Part shown: one piece after another, positions 25,267 to 34,976 of the stretch | Position numbering within the stretch: the first letter of the stretch is position 1 | How the letters are laid out: every line of letters starts with the position of its first letter | Assembly: GCF_000011365.1 (NCBI RefSeq) | Contig: NC_004463.1 | Coordinates: forward strand, 6,124,001 to 6,188,000 | Source of the DNA: Bradyrhizobium diazoefficiens USDA 110 | GTDB lineage: Bacteria > Pseudomonadota > Alphaproteobacteria > Rhizobiales > Xanthobacteraceae | Length of the DNA: 64,000 nucleotides | Reading direction: 5' to 3' | The notes under the pieces: model-generated | Databases searched by the model: none | Seen by the model: the letters and a program-made list of their open reading frames with translations, nothing else | What the model was told of the DNA's origin: nothing | Position numbers and translations under genes: made by a program

Positions 25267-26223
25267 TCAGACGGCGACATTCCGCTCGACCCTGAGCTCC
25301 CTGAACACCTTCGTGACCGGCAGGTGAAGCGGCAAATCCGTGTTGGTGTGGTGCCAGCTGAACGGGCACGACTTCTCGATCGAGATTCCCGGCGTCGAGT
25401 TGAGCGCGCCGAAGCCATCGATCGTGCCCATCACGTCGACGATCTTCTTGTACCGGGGCGGCATCGCGACCGCCGCAGACACCGTGACAATCCAGAACTT
25501 GTCGTCGGGAATGGTCTGTTCGATCGCCGGCTGCTCCCTCAGCTCGTACAGCGCTTCCGAGACCACGAGGTTGCCCTTGGAGTGTCCGGTCACCAGCGAA
25601 AAGCTGAAGCGATCATCGGCCAGCAAAGCCATGACCGTCCTTGTATCCAGGCTGACGCGGCCGAGTTCGAGCGGTGATGTCGGCGGACTGACGGTCTCGG
25701 GCCGGTTCAGCGCCCGGCTGACGTCGTCCAGCTCCTCGAACTGATGGCGCAGGCGGTTGAGCGTGCCGAACCAGAACCAGCCACCGAGCGCCTCGGTCAG
25801 GAGATCGGCAAGCCCGTAGCCCGACACCACGGCAGCAGCCGACACGCCAAACGCGTCGGCGACATTCCGTGCGAAGGCCGCCGCCCCCAGCGCCGAACTG
25901 CCGACGCCGGCCACCGCCAGGATACGGACATCGGCGCCGCCAGCATTGGCGAAGTCTTCCACGGTGTTGCAGAGCTTGAGCGATCCGGCGCCGGATGGCG
26001 GGACGATCAGGATCGCGCCCTCGCGCGCGAGCCAAGGCGCAGTCTCGTGGGCCTCCTCTTGGGTCACCTTGCCGATGTCGTAGAAGATTCCGTCGAGCAC
26101 CGCGTTTCTGCGGCGAAACGACTCCAGGGCGGCCTCGCGCAACGGCGTCCGGGACTCGAAGATCTCCTCGAAGCTGTTGCGGCCGAGCTGGGCCGTCGCG
26201 AGCGAGCGTTGCGTAGAGAGCAT
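25267..26223 (-). CDS. Alpha/beta-hydrolase-fold protein of unknown substrate
   Basis: 318 residues from the ATG at 26223, with GGAGAA upstream; the ATG at 26277 has no site. A nucleophile-elbow-like VTGHSKGN (GxSxG) lies in the middle third, next to two Gly/Ala-rich stretches that would form the core strands (ILAVAGVGSSALGAAAF). The C-terminus includes DVMGTIDGFG and a HHTNTDLP stretch. The N-terminal 90 residues are less typical. The product may be a lipase-like hydrolase. It stands alone, just downstream of the tRNA on the opposite strand. Confidence 0.75.
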   Translation of the reverse strand: MLSTQRSLATAQLGRNSFEEIFESRTPLREAALESFRRRNAVLDGIFYDIGKVTQEEAHETAPWLAREGAILIVPPSGAGSLKLCNTVEDFANAGGADVRILAVAGVGSSALGAAAFARNVADAFGVSAAAVVSGYGLADLLTEALGGWFWFGTLNRLRHQFEELDDVSRALNRPETVSPPTSPLELGRVSLDTRTVMALLADDRFSFSLVTGHSKGNLVVSEALYELREQPAIEQTIPDDKFWIVTVSAAVAMPPRYKKIVDVMGTIDGFGALNSTPGISIEKSCPFSWHHTNTDLPLHLPVTKVFRELRVERNVAV

Positions 26224-26501
26224 CACGGTTCTCCGCGGCCATTCCGGCGACGGATACCGTAGCAAGAATCCTGCCACCTTGGGTGGTATCGCCGCGCCGC
26301 TTCGTCAGGCTGTTGACCGAACGCCTTCCAGGCGGCGTGGCCGGTGCAACGGCGCTCGCGCCCCAGCCGACCTGTCCCGGAGCGACGGCGGGCCTCACCA
26401 AGCCTTGTCCGCTCCCGCTCCGCCTGACAGCCATCTCAAAACATGGGTTGTGCGCCGCAGCATGGACAATACATAAAGCCTTCCAATCAGAGGTGAGCTT
26501 C

Positions 26502-27752
26502 TTGTCCGACGTCAATGCCGACAGCTGGGTGTCCTCGGGACACCGGCCCATGGGTTTTCCCGAATTCGTCATCGTGATCGCGTCCATCATGGCGCTGAAT
26601 CCGCTTGCGATGGACATGATGCTGCCGGCGCTGCCCAATATCGGGACCGCCTTCAAGATTCCCGTCGCCAACCATCTCCAGCTCGTGCTGTCGACCTTCC
26701 TGATCGGCTTCGGCGTGGGTCAGTTCGTCATGGGTCCGTTGTCGGACCGTTTCGGCCGTCGCCCGGTGTTGCTCGGCGGCATGGCGGTCTATGCGGTGGC
26801 GAGCGTGCTGGCGGTTGCCGCGCCCTCGTTCGAGACGCTGCTGCTGGCACGCGCGCTGCAAGGGCTCGGCACCTCGGCAACGCGCGTGATCGCGACCTCG
26901 ATCGTACGCGACTGCTATGTCGGCCGCCGCATGGCGAGCGTGATGTCGCTTGCCATGATGGTGTTCATCGCGGTGCCCGTGATCGCGCCGTCGTTCGGAC
27001 AGGCGGTGCTGCTCGTCACGCAATGGCGCGGCATCTTCGTCGTGCTGATGCTGTACGGCCTGCTCGCGCTCGCATGGTCCGTGCTGCGGCTGCCCGAAAC
27101 CCTCCCTCAGTCAGAACGCAGGTCGCTGGCGCCCGCCGACGTGCTCTCGGCGTTCCGGCAGACCCTGACCAATCGCCAGACCATCGGCTATGCGACGGCC
27201 GCCGGCAGCGTCATCGGCGCACTCTTCGCCTATATGTTCTCGGCCCAACAGGTCTTCACCGGCGTCTATCACCTCGGCCACTACTTCCCGCTCGCCTTCG
27301 CTGCGATCGCGGCCGGCACCGCCATTGCCGGCTTCCTCAATGCGAGGCTGGTCGGGCGGCTCGGCATGCGCGTGATCTCGCACGGCGCCCTGACGCTCTA
27401 TGCCGTGGTCGCCAGCGTCATGCTGGTCACCGAAATCCTGAACATGCTGCCGCTTGCCCTGTTCATGGCACTGTCGGCGCTGATGATGTTCTCGTTCGGC
27501 ATGATGGTCGCCAACTTCACCGCGCTCGCCATGGAGCCGCAGGGCCATATCGCCGGTACCGCCTCCTCGCTCTACGGCTCGATCACGACGCTGATCGGCA
27601 TCGCGGTCGGCATGGCGATCGGGCAGAGCTTTGACGGCACGCTGCTGCCGTTCTCGGTCGGCTTCTTCCTGTCGACGCTGGCTGCGCTCGCGATCGTGCT
27701 GGTGGTGGAGAAGGGCCGGCTGTTCAAGCCGCATCATCGCCCCACCGCATGA
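26502..27752 (+). CDS. Bcr/CflA-type multidrug MFS transporter
   Basis: 416 residues from a TTG at 26502 preceded by AGAGGTGAG; the open frame extends further upstream (from 26283) without family character. About twelve membrane segments. The MFS loop 2-3 motif reads GPLSDRFGRRP, and the drug:H+ antiporter-1 motif C region (SFGQAVL) follows. The product is a proton-driven exporter in the inner membrane. The substrate is unknown and no regulator adjoins it. Confidence 0.85.
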   Translation: MSDVNADSWVSSGHRPMGFPEFVIVIASIMALNPLAMDMMLPALPNIGTAFKIPVANHLQLVLSTFLIGFGVGQFVMGPLSDRFGRRPVLLGGMAVYAVASVLAVAAPSFETLLLARALQGLGTSATRVIATSIVRDCYVGRRMASVMSLAMMVFIAVPVIAPSFGQAVLLVTQWRGIFVVLMLYGLLALAWSVLRLPETLPQSERRSLAPADVLSAFRQTLTNRQTIGYATAAGSVIGALFAYMFSAQQVFTGVYHLGHYFPLAFAAIAAGTAIAGFLNARLVGRLGMRVISHGALTLYAVVASVMLVTEILNMLPLALFMALSALMMFSFGMMVANFTALAMEPQGHIAGTASSLYGSITTLIGIAVGMAIGQSFDGTLLPFSVGFFLSTLAALAIVLVVEKGRLFKPHHRPTA

Positions 27753-27806
27753 GGAACTTCCGGCCGGCCTCGATGTTGTAGTGCAGCAATTCGAGAGGCC
27801 GCCGCT

Positions 27807-27944
27807 ATGGAACCGGAACACCGCGAAGACCCCACCCCGGATCGGCCTGATACGGGGCGTTCCGAGCCAAACGCCGAGCAGGCTGCGTTCAACGCGCCTT
27901 TCGCAAGCGAAGGCCTCGAGCGGCTGCGCGACAGCCATTGTTGA
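27807..27944 (+). CDS. Possible small acidic protein (45 residues)
   Basis: ATG at 27807 with GAGAGG eight bases before it and a stop at 27942-27944. The product is hydrophilic and acidic (EPEHREDPTPDRPDTG, then EQAAFNAPFASEGLERLRD) with one Cys at the end. It lies between the MFS gene and the convergent glycosyltransferase gene. No family recognised. The evidence is only the ribosome-binding site and composition. Confidence 0.35.
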   Translation: MEPEHREDPTPDRPDTGRSEPNAEQAAFNAPFASEGLERLRDSHC

Positions 27945-27953
27945 GCGCGCAGC

Positions 27954-29549
27954 CTATTCCGTCGGACGCCGGCTCGCACTGAAATCATTTGCGCTGCTCT
28001 CGGGCGCGGCGCTGCTTCCGCGCGGCGGCACCATCAGCACGACCACCTCCCGCGTGAGACCGGGCCGGCCCCACAGCGTGGCCTGCACGGTGAATTCACG
28101 CCTGACGAACTGTCCGGCGCCCGAGGACACCCGTTCCATCCAACGGTTGCAATAGTCCTGGCCGCGGAAACAGAGCGCGGCCCAGCCGCGATCCAGCGTC
28201 CTCTTGCGCGGCAAACCCCAAATGTATTGATACGCGAGCGGCCGTGCATAATAGGGATGATCGGGGCTATAGAATGCCGCCGCAAAAGCCAGCGCATCAT
28301 CGCCGCTCACGGCGCTCAGCGGCTCGCCGGTCAGCTCGCGCCACTCGCGCGTCAATTCGCCGGCCGCCTGCGCGTAGAAGTTCCGGCCCTCTTCGTAGCC
28401 GTGATTGTTGCGATAGACGGCATGGATCGGGGCCGCGACCAGGACGGCGGCGAGCGCGACGCCGGCCGCGGTCACCGCGAGGTTGACGGTGTAGAACCGC
28501 TCGATCGGATAGCGCGTGCCGCAGACCACGAGAATGACGAACAGGAACAGCCCCTGCAACGCCCACAGCGACGGCAGATCCGTTCCCATCACAAGCGACG
28601 TCAGGACCGGCAGCACGATCGTGCCGATCGCAATGTAGAGGAGAAGCCGCAGGCCCGGACTCATTGCCATGAAGTCGGCCGGAAACTGCTTCAGCCGCGT
28701 GCCGGCGATGAGCATCCAGGACACGGCCGACACGCTCATGGCCGCGGCCAGCCCCAGCAGGAAATTCTTCGCCTCACCGAGCGAGCTCACAGCGTTGCCG
28801 TTGGCATGAGCCAGCGCATAGGTGAAGGCCGACGCGCCCGTCGTCGCGAGCCAGTAGAGGTGCGGCGACAGCGCCGCGAGCCCGACGGCGACCGAGATCC
28901 AGGGCGAAGCCGAGGTGAAATAGGCGCGCCGCGCCGGATGCGCCAGCGCGGCAAAGGCGAAGCTCGCGACGAGAAAGATCGAATAATATTTGCCGACCAT
29001 CGCGAGCGCCGTCGTGCATCCCACAGCGACCGCCCACAGCTTGCCGCGCGTCTCGAATGCGCGCAGGAAGCACCAGGTCGCCAGCGGCCAGGTCGCGAGC
29101 AGCACCGCATTGGCGTTGAAGCGCTGGGCGTGGAATTGATAGGCCGGCGTCAGCATCAACAGCAGCAGCACCAGGATGCGCTTGTGCCCGGTCACGAACT
29201 GCCGCGAGATCAGATCGACGAAGAACAGCGCAAGCCCGGCATTGGCCATCGCCAACAGTTGCAGCGACCCGTCACTGAGCGGAAAGACGAAGGTCCATGC
29301 CGCCGCGACCCACCCCATCAACGGCGGATGCTTGTGATAGCCCCAGGCAAAGTTCCGTCCGAGCGTCCAGGCCTCGAGCGTATCGGGGTGCAGGCCGCCG
29401 CCGGCATAGGCGATGGCCAGATAGAGCGTCCAGATCGCAACGAAGCAGGCGATGAGAAGCGGCACGGCCCAGCCCGCTTCGACGCCGTCGAGCCAGCGCA
29501 GGAAGGGCCGGCGCCATCGCGCCGGCGCGCGATCGGACCGTTCGGCCAT
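27954..29549 (-). CDS. GT39/ArnT-like membrane glycosyltransferase
   Basis: 531 residues from the ATG at 29549 (an ATG at 29621 in frame is an alternative). About ten membrane segments. The first large loop has GGGLHPDTLEAW and WGYHKHPPLMGW, the Asp and the HPP stretch typical of PMT_2-type glycosyltransferases that use polyprenyl-phosphate sugars. Such enzymes modify lipid A, glycans or proteins on the periplasmic face. Which acceptor is used here cannot be read. It ends in a Pro/Ser-rich tail. Confidence 0.85.
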   Translation of the reverse strand: MAERSDRAPARWRRPFLRWLDGVEAGWAVPLLIACFVAIWTLYLAIAYAGGGLHPDTLEAWTLGRNFAWGYHKHPPLMGWVAAAWTFVFPLSDGSLQLLAMANAGLALFFVDLISRQFVTGHKRILVLLLLMLTPAYQFHAQRFNANAVLLATWPLATWCFLRAFETRGKLWAVAVGCTTALAMVGKYYSIFLVASFAFAALAHPARRAYFTSASPWISVAVGLAALSPHLYWLATTGASAFTYALAHANGNAVSSLGEAKNFLLGLAAAMSVSAVSWMLIAGTRLKQFPADFMAMSPGLRLLLYIAIGTIVLPVLTSLVMGTDLPSLWALQGLFLFVILVVCGTRYPIERFYTVNLAVTAAGVALAAVLVAAPIHAVYRNNHGYEEGRNFYAQAAGELTREWRELTGEPLSAVSGDDALAFAAAFYSPDHPYYARPLAYQYIWGLPRKRTLDRGWAALCFRGQDYCNRWMERVSSGAGQFVRREFTVQATLWGRPGLTREVVVLMVPPRGSSAAPESSANDFSASRRPTE

Positions 29550-29706
29550 CGCCTGGAATGCAAAATCGACTGGCACAGGAATCAGTTGGGACAGGGAAAG
29601 TGATGCGCGAAGACGGCACATCTATTTCAGGTTGGAAACAAATAGCAATGATTGGAAACTGGAAGAGTTAAAGGCTCCACGGTCGTCTCGAGCCGGCAAA
29701 CGACAA

Positions 29707-29732
29707 CGGCGCCGCTGGTGACAGCGGCGCCG
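29707..29732 (-). terminator. Candidate terminator hairpin after the peptide-binding protein gene
   Basis: A perfect ten-base stem: CGGCGCCGCT (29707-29716) pairs with AGCGGCGCCG (29723-29732), loop GGTGAC. On the minus strand it lies 39 bases after the stop codon of the gene at 29771. The following sequence has only a weak T-rich tract, so termination may need help. Confidence 0.5.
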
Positions 29733-29770
29733 CGTGATAATCCGGACGAAAGGCGGAAGGACCCGCCCGC

Positions 29771-31381
29771 CTATTCCGACTTGTCGACGTTCCAGAACAG
29801 GGGCGTTGCGGGCCCGTCGAGCACACCGCTCAGCGATTTGCGCCAGCCGCTCGGCAGCAGATACTGCCCCAGCGGAACGTAGATCACCTGCTCATAGGCT
29901 TCTTTCTGGATGTCGGCGGCGATCTTCTTCTGCTCGTCGACCGACGGCGCGCGGACGAAAGCATCCTTGAGCTGCTCGATCTTGGGGTCTTCCGCCCAGC
30001 CGAACCAGCCGCCCTTCTTGCCCTGGCCGCCGATCGAGAGATTGGCGATCGGGTTGGAGACGTCGGCCGCGACCCAGTTGGTGAAGAACATGTTCCAGCC
30101 GCCCTCCTTCGGAGGCTTCTGGCTGGCGCGGCGGCTCACCACCGTCTGCCAGTCGGTCGCTTGCAGGTCGACCTTGAAGCCGGCCTCGCGCAGCAACTGG
30201 GCCGCAACGATCGGCTGCGCCTTGAGCGTCGTGACGTCGCCGGGCGCCATCACCACGACCGGAGTGCCGTCATAGCCGGACTCGGCGAGCGCCTTCTTGG
30301 CTTCCGCCATGCCATTGCCCTTCACCAGGGTCTCGGCGCCGACGTCGGTCGCGAGCGGGGTATCGCACACGAAGAACGCGCCGCAGACCTTCTGATATTT
30401 GGCGTTGCCGACGAGCGCATCGAGAACGTCCTTCTGGTTCATCGCCAGAAAGGCAGCACGGCGCACCTTCACGTTGTCGAACGGCGGATACAGGAAGTTC
30501 ATCCGGCCGAGCGTCTGGAAGCCGAACTTGTTCGAGACCTCGATCGTGATCTCCTTGTTCGCTTCCAGCACCGGCAGCATGTCGTACGGAAGGTTCTCCA
30601 CGAAGTCGATGTCGCCCGACTGCAGCGCGTTCACCGCGGTCTGCGAGTCCGGCATCGTGATCCACTCGACGCGGTCGACCTTCACCACCTTGCCGCCGGA
30701 GGTCCAGCTCGCCGGCTCCTTGCGCGGCACGTAATCGGTGTTCTTGACGTAGACAGCCTTCACGCCGGGCTGGAATTCCGACTGCACGAACTTGAACGGG
30801 CCCGAGCCGATCTGCTCGGGGATCTGCTTGTCCGGCGGCGTCTCGGCGAGGCGCTTCGGCATCATGAAGGCAACGCGCGAGGACGGCTTGCCGATGGAGT
30901 CGAGCACGAGGCCGTAGGGCTCCTTCAGCTTCAACGTGATGGTCTTGGCGTCGGTCGCCTCGAGGCTCGCGGTGAAGTCCATGAGCTTCTGGCCCATGCC
31001 GTCGACCGCGCCCCAGCGCTTCAGCGAGGCAACGCAGTCTTCCGCGGTCACCGGCGTGCCGTCATGCCACTTCAGGCCGTCGCGCAGTGTAAAGGTGTAG
31101 GTGAGCTTGTCGTCGGAGATCTTCCAGTCCGCCATCTGCGGCTGGATCTTGAAGTTCGAATCGGTGGCCACCAGCGTGTCGTAAACCATGTAGCCGTGGT
31201 CACGCGTGATATAGGCCGTGGTGAAGATCGGATCGATGATGCGCAGATCGGAATGCATTACCGCGGTGAGGGTCTTGCCGGCTGCAAGGACTGGCGAGGC
31301 CAGCGCGGTCGAGAGCGCGACGACCGACAGCGCAAGTTTGGAGGCGAACGCGCGAGGCGCCCGGCGCATGAAGTGGAACAT
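29771..31381 (-). CDS. ABC transporter substrate-binding protein, dipeptide/oligopeptide type
   Basis: 536 residues with a signal peptide (residues 1 to about 34, ending VLAAG). AGGAG lies ten bases before the ATG at 31381. The mature protein is a family 5 periplasmic binding protein (cluster C): LRDGLKWHDGTPVTAEDC is the typical family signature, and the length matches. It would deliver peptides or similar ligands to the permeases at 33001 and 33962, which are encoded on the other strand beyond a peptidase gene. The split arrangement around a shared 265-base control region is a notable feature. Confidence 0.92.
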   Translation of the reverse strand: MFHFMRRAPRAFASKLALSVVALSTALASPVLAAGKTLTAVMHSDLRIIDPIFTTAYITRDHGYMVYDTLVATDSNFKIQPQMADWKISDDKLTYTFTLRDGLKWHDGTPVTAEDCVASLKRWGAVDGMGQKLMDFTASLEATDAKTITLKLKEPYGLVLDSIGKPSSRVAFMMPKRLAETPPDKQIPEQIGSGPFKFVQSEFQPGVKAVYVKNTDYVPRKEPASWTSGGKVVKVDRVEWITMPDSQTAVNALQSGDIDFVENLPYDMLPVLEANKEITIEVSNKFGFQTLGRMNFLYPPFDNVKVRRAAFLAMNQKDVLDALVGNAKYQKVCGAFFVCDTPLATDVGAETLVKGNGMAEAKKALAESGYDGTPVVVMAPGDVTTLKAQPIVAAQLLREAGFKVDLQATDWQTVVSRRASQKPPKEGGWNMFFTNWVAADVSNPIANLSIGGQGKKGGWFGWAEDPKIEQLKDAFVRAPSVDEQKKIAADIQKEAYEQVIYVPLGQYLLPSGWRKSLSGVLDGPATPLFWNVDKSE

Positions 31382-31645
31382 AAAAAGTTTCTCCTGACGT
31401 GAAACTGTTCAAAGGCAGGTTATTGGTTGGGCATTCGGTTCGTTCTTTGGGCGAACTAACCTCATGCAATGCCTTTATCTTTTCGAGACTTGCAGACAGT
31501 GCCGAGCGCGTCAATCCGGTTTCGTTGCAGGCCCAGGCGGCGCGCGCACGGGCTCCCCAGAGATCGGTTTGGCTCTACAACGCTCTCCGCTTGTCCTGCC
31601 CCGCGCCGATGCAATGCGCGTTCCATCTTTCGAAGCTTGAGAGAC

Positions 31646-32782
31646 ATGACGATGAATCCAGCCAATCTTCCCTTCGATTCCGAGGCGATGCTCGAGGGCC
31701 TGCGCGGATGGGTGGAATGCGAAAGCCCGACCTGGGACGCGAGCGCCGTGAACCGCATGCTCGATATCGCAGCGCGGGATATGGCAATCATGGGTGCGAC
31801 GATCGAACGCATCGCCGGCCGCCAGGGCTTTGGCGGCGTGATCCGTGCGCGCTTTCCCCATCCGAAGCAGGGCGAGCCCGGCATCCTGATCGCCGGACAC
31901 ATGGATACCGTCCACCTGGTCGGCACCATCGAGAAGCTGAAATGGCGGCGTGAGGGCAGCAAGTGCTACGGCCCCGGCATCTGCGACATGAAGGGCGGCA
32001 ACTATCTCTCGCTGGAAGCGATCCGGCAGCTGGCGCGCGCCTCCTTCACCACGCCGCTGCCGATCACCGTGCTGTTCACGCCGGACGAGGAGGTCGGCAC
32101 GCCCTCGACACGCGACATCATCGAGGCCGAGGCTGCGCGCAACAAATACGTGCTGGTGCCCGAGCCCGGCCGTGCCGACAACGGCGTCACCACCGGACGT
32201 TACGCGATCGCGCGATTCAATCTCGAGGCGACCGGCCGGCCCAGCCACGCCGGCTCGACATTGTCGGCGGGCCGCTCGGCGATTCGCGAGATGGCGCGGC
32301 AGATCCTCGCCATCGATGCGATGACGACGGAGGACTGCACCTTCTCGGTCGGCGTCGTGCATGGCGGACAATGGGTTAATTGCGTTGCTACGATCGCCAC
32401 CGGCGAAGCGCTTTCGATGGCCAAGCGCCAGGCCGATCTCGATCGCGGCGTCGAGCGGATGCTGGCGCTGTCAGGCACAACCAATGATGTTGCGTTCAAG
32501 GTGACGCGTGGCGTCACCCGGCCCGTGTGGGAACCCGATGCCGGCACCATGGCGCTGTACGAAAAGGCGCGCGACATCGCCAGATCGCTCGGCGCCGAGC
32601 TGCCGCATGCGAGCTCGGGCGGCGGCTCGGACGGCAACTTTACCGGCGCGATGGGCATCCCGACGCTCGACGGCCTGGGCGTGCGCGGCGGCAATGTCCA
32701 CACGCTCGAAGAGTATATCGAAGTCGAGAGCCTGGTCGAACGCGGCCGCCTGATGGCAGGACTGCTGGCCACGCTGGAGTGA
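31646..32782 (+). CDS. M20 family metallopeptidase (carboxypeptidase G2-like)
   Basis: 378 residues from the ATG at 31646 (MTMNPANL; ATG at 31652 also possible). Zinc ligands of the M20 family are visible: His and Asp in AGHMDTVH, the bridging Asp in GICDMKGG, Glu-Glu in TPDEEVGTPS (general base and ligand), and His near the end (VHTLEEY). CPG2 relatives hydrolyse C-terminal Glu-type amide bonds or small dipeptides. It is the first gene of the plus-strand peptide operon and divergent from the binding-protein gene. Confidence 0.92.
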   Translation: MTMNPANLPFDSEAMLEGLRGWVECESPTWDASAVNRMLDIAARDMAIMGATIERIAGRQGFGGVIRARFPHPKQGEPGILIAGHMDTVHLVGTIEKLKWRREGSKCYGPGICDMKGGNYLSLEAIRQLARASFTTPLPITVLFTPDEEVGTPSTRDIIEAEAARNKYVLVPEPGRADNGVTTGRYAIARFNLEATGRPSHAGSTLSAGRSAIREMARQILAIDAMTTEDCTFSVGVVHGGQWVNCVATIATGEALSMAKRQADLDRGVERMLALSGTTNDVAFKVTRGVTRPVWEPDAGTMALYEKARDIARSLGAELPHASSGGGSDGNFTGAMGIPTLDGLGVRGGNVHTLEEYIEVESLVERGRLMAGLLATLE

Positions 32783-32789
32783 TTAGATT

Positions 32790-32867
32790 GTCATTCCGGG
32801 GCGCGTCGAAAGACGCGAACCCGGAATCTCGAGATTCTTCGATGCTGGCGTATCGCCCCGGAACGAC
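32790..32867. repeat. REP-type repeat between peptidase and permease genes
   Basis: Opens GTCATTCCGGGGCG and closes CGCCCCGGAACGAC, inverted copies of each other with two bases differing, with an inner GCGTCGAAAGACGC stem. This is the same family as the copies at 34862, 36642, 40993, 43739, 46367, 50433 and 58639. Confidence 0.85.
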
Positions 32868-33000
32868 GCCGCAAGAAAATAACTGGCCGCACTGCAAAAC
32901 CTGTGGCCCTGATGGCACGGGAATTGCTCAAATGTTAGGCTGATGGCAGAACAGGCAACGACCGTTGCCGCCGATTTGACTCTAATCTGACGGATTCAAC

Positions 33001-33942
33001 TTGCTCGGATATCTCCTTCGCCGAATCTTCGCCGCCGTGCCCGTGATGGGCGTCGTCGCGCTGTTCGTCTTCCTCCTGCTCCGCCTCACCCCCGGCGATC
33101 CCGCCGCGATCCTCGCCGGCGACAACGCGACGCCGGAACGGCTGGAGCGCATCCGGACCTCACTCGGCCTCAACGAGCCCCTGATCGTGCAGTTCATCAC
33201 CTGGGTGAACAAACTGCTGCACGGCGATCTCGGGACGTCGCTGATCTCCAACCTGCCGGTGATGAAGATGATCGGCCAGCGCGTCGAGCCGTCGATCTCG
33301 ATCGCGCTGTCGACCATCATCCTCGCCGTCATCGTCGCGGTCCCCCTGGGGGTGATCGCGGCGTGGAAGCACGGCACCTGGATCGACCGTTTCGTGATGG
33401 GTCTCTCGGTGCTCGGCTTCTCGGTCCCGGTGTTCGTGGTCGGCTATGTCCTGATCGAGGTCTTCGCGATCGACCTGCGCTGGGTGCCGGTGCAGGGCTT
33501 CAAGAGCATCTCGAACGGCTTCGGTCCGTTCTTCGAGCGCATGATCCTGCCGACCTGCGCCCTCTCCTTCATCTACATCGCGCTGATCGCGCGCATGACG
33601 CGCGCGGCGATGCTCGACGTGCTCGGCGAGGACTATGTCCGCACCGCGCGCGCCAAGGGCATCAATGAAGTCGCCGTGATGATGCGCCATGCGCTGCGCA
33701 ACGCCGCCGTGCCCGTGATCACCGTCATCGGCACCGGCTTTGCGCTTCTGATCTCCGGCGTCGTCGTCACCGAGAGCGTGTTCAACATCCCCGGCATCGG
33801 CCGCCTCACCGTGGATGCGGTGCTAGCGCGCGACTATCCGGTGATACAGGCGATGATCCTGCTGACCTCGCTGATCTATGTCGTCGTCAATCTCCTGATC
33901 GACGTCGCCTACACCCTGCTCGATCCGCGGATCCGGTACTGA
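33001..33942 (+). CDS. Peptide ABC transporter permease (DppB-like)
   Basis: 313 residues from a TTG at 33001. Six membrane segments, and an N-terminus (YLLRRIFAAVPVMGVVALFVFLLLRLTPGDP) that is the signature of the OppB/DppB family. The EAA loop reads EDYVRTARAKGINEVAVMMRHALRNA. It forms the inner-membrane channel with the next gene product. The 218-base spacer before it contains one REP-type repeat. Confidence 0.93.
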   Translation: MLGYLLRRIFAAVPVMGVVALFVFLLLRLTPGDPAAILAGDNATPERLERIRTSLGLNEPLIVQFITWVNKLLHGDLGTSLISNLPVMKMIGQRVEPSISIALSTIILAVIVAVPLGVIAAWKHGTWIDRFVMGLSVLGFSVPVFVVGYVLIEVFAIDLRWVPVQGFKSISNGFGPFFERMILPTCALSFIYIALIARMTRAAMLDVLGEDYVRTARAKGINEVAVMMRHALRNAAVPVITVIGTGFALLISGVVVTESVFNIPGIGRLTVDAVLARDYPVIQAMILLTSLIYVVVNLLIDVAYTLLDPRIRY

Positions 33943-33961
33943 GGCAAGGATAAGGACAAAA

Positions 33962-34849
33962 ATGTCGGTCGATACCCTTCCCCAGTCGTCCATTCCGATC
34001 ACGTCGCCGCTGCGGCCGCGCTTCGGATTCCTCACCTCGACGCCGATCATCGCCACGGCGACGGTCCTGCTCGCGCTGATCGTGCTGATCTCGATTCTGG
34101 CGCCGCTGATCGCGCCGCACGATCCGATCCAGCTCGCGCCGTCGCAACGATTGAAGCCGACCTCGGCGCAATTCCTGCTCGGCACCGACGCCTACGGACG
34201 CGACCTGCTGTCGCGCGTCATCTATGGCGGCCGCATCTCGCTGCTGATCGGTGTCGGCTCGGCGATCCTGTCGATCGTCATCGGGCTGGCGATCGGCCTC
34301 GTCTCCGGCTTCTTCAAGCTGGTCGATTCCGTCCTGATGCGGGTCATGGACGGCCTGATGGCGATGCCGAGCATCCTGCTCGCGATCGCCGTGGTGTCGC
34401 TGTCCGGTGCCAGCATCTGGACCGTGCTGATCGCGATCACGATCCCCGAAGTTCCGCGCGTGGCGCGCCTGGTGCGCTCGGTCGTGCTTTCGGCGCGTGA
34501 AGAGCCCTACGTCGAGGCGGCGATCTCGGTCGGCTCATCCCTGCCGAAGATCATGTGGCGGCACTTGATGCCGAACACGATCGCGCCCCTGATCGTGCAG
34601 GGCAGTTACGTATGCGCCTCCGCGATCCTCACCGAGGCGATCCTCTCCTTCCTCGGCGCCGGCATCTCCCCGGAGACACCGACCTGGGGCAACATCATGG
34701 CCGAGGGCCGCCAGTACTTCCAGATCAAGCCGTCGCTGATCTTCTGGCCGGGCCTCCTGCTCTCGATCGCCATCCTCAGCATCAACCTGATTGGCGACGC
34801 CGCCCGCGACGCCCTCGATCCCCGCATGAAGCAGCGGGAGGGGAAGTGA
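33962..34849 (+). CDS. Peptide ABC transporter permease (DppC-like)
   Basis: 295 residues, six membrane segments. The DppC N-terminal pattern (APLIAPHDPIQLAPSQRLKPTS and FLLGTDAYGRDLLSRVIYGGR) is clear. The EAA loop is EEPYVEAAISVGSSLPKIMWRHLMPN. It partners the DppB-like permease encoded 19 bases upstream. Its gene is separated from the ATPase gene by a REP-type repeat. Confidence 0.93.
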   Translation: MSVDTLPQSSIPITSPLRPRFGFLTSTPIIATATVLLALIVLISILAPLIAPHDPIQLAPSQRLKPTSAQFLLGTDAYGRDLLSRVIYGGRISLLIGVGSAILSIVIGLAIGLVSGFFKLVDSVLMRVMDGLMAMPSILLAIAVVSLSGASIWTVLIAITIPEVPRVARLVRSVVLSAREEPYVEAAISVGSSLPKIMWRHLMPNTIAPLIVQGSYVCASAILTEAILSFLGAGISPETPTWGNIMAEGRQYFQIKPSLIFWPGLLLSIAILSINLIGDAARDALDPRMKQREGK

Positions 34850-34861
34850 AACCATTGATTC

Positions 34862-34963
34862 CGTCATTCCGGGGCGGTGCGAAGCACCGAACTATGGTGC
34901 GCAGTTGCGCATCTGAGAATCTCGAGGTTCCGGGTTCGCGCTTGCGCGCGCCCCGGAACGACG
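34862..34963. repeat. REP-type repeat, permease/ATPase junction
   Basis: Opens CGTCATTCCGGGGCG and closes CGCCCCGGAACGACG, with internal TGCGCAGTTGCGCA and GAATCTCGAGG stretches. It lies inside what should be one operon, 12 bases after the permease stop and 13 bases before the ATPase start. Confidence 0.88.
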
Positions 34964-34976
34964 GTGGAGACATTGC

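Noticed and set aside
28227..29603. A 458-codon plus-strand open frame opposite the GT39-like gene
   Set aside because: Shadow frame rich in Arg, Gly, Gln and His with no hydrophobic core; the minus-strand gene has clear membrane segments and family motifs.
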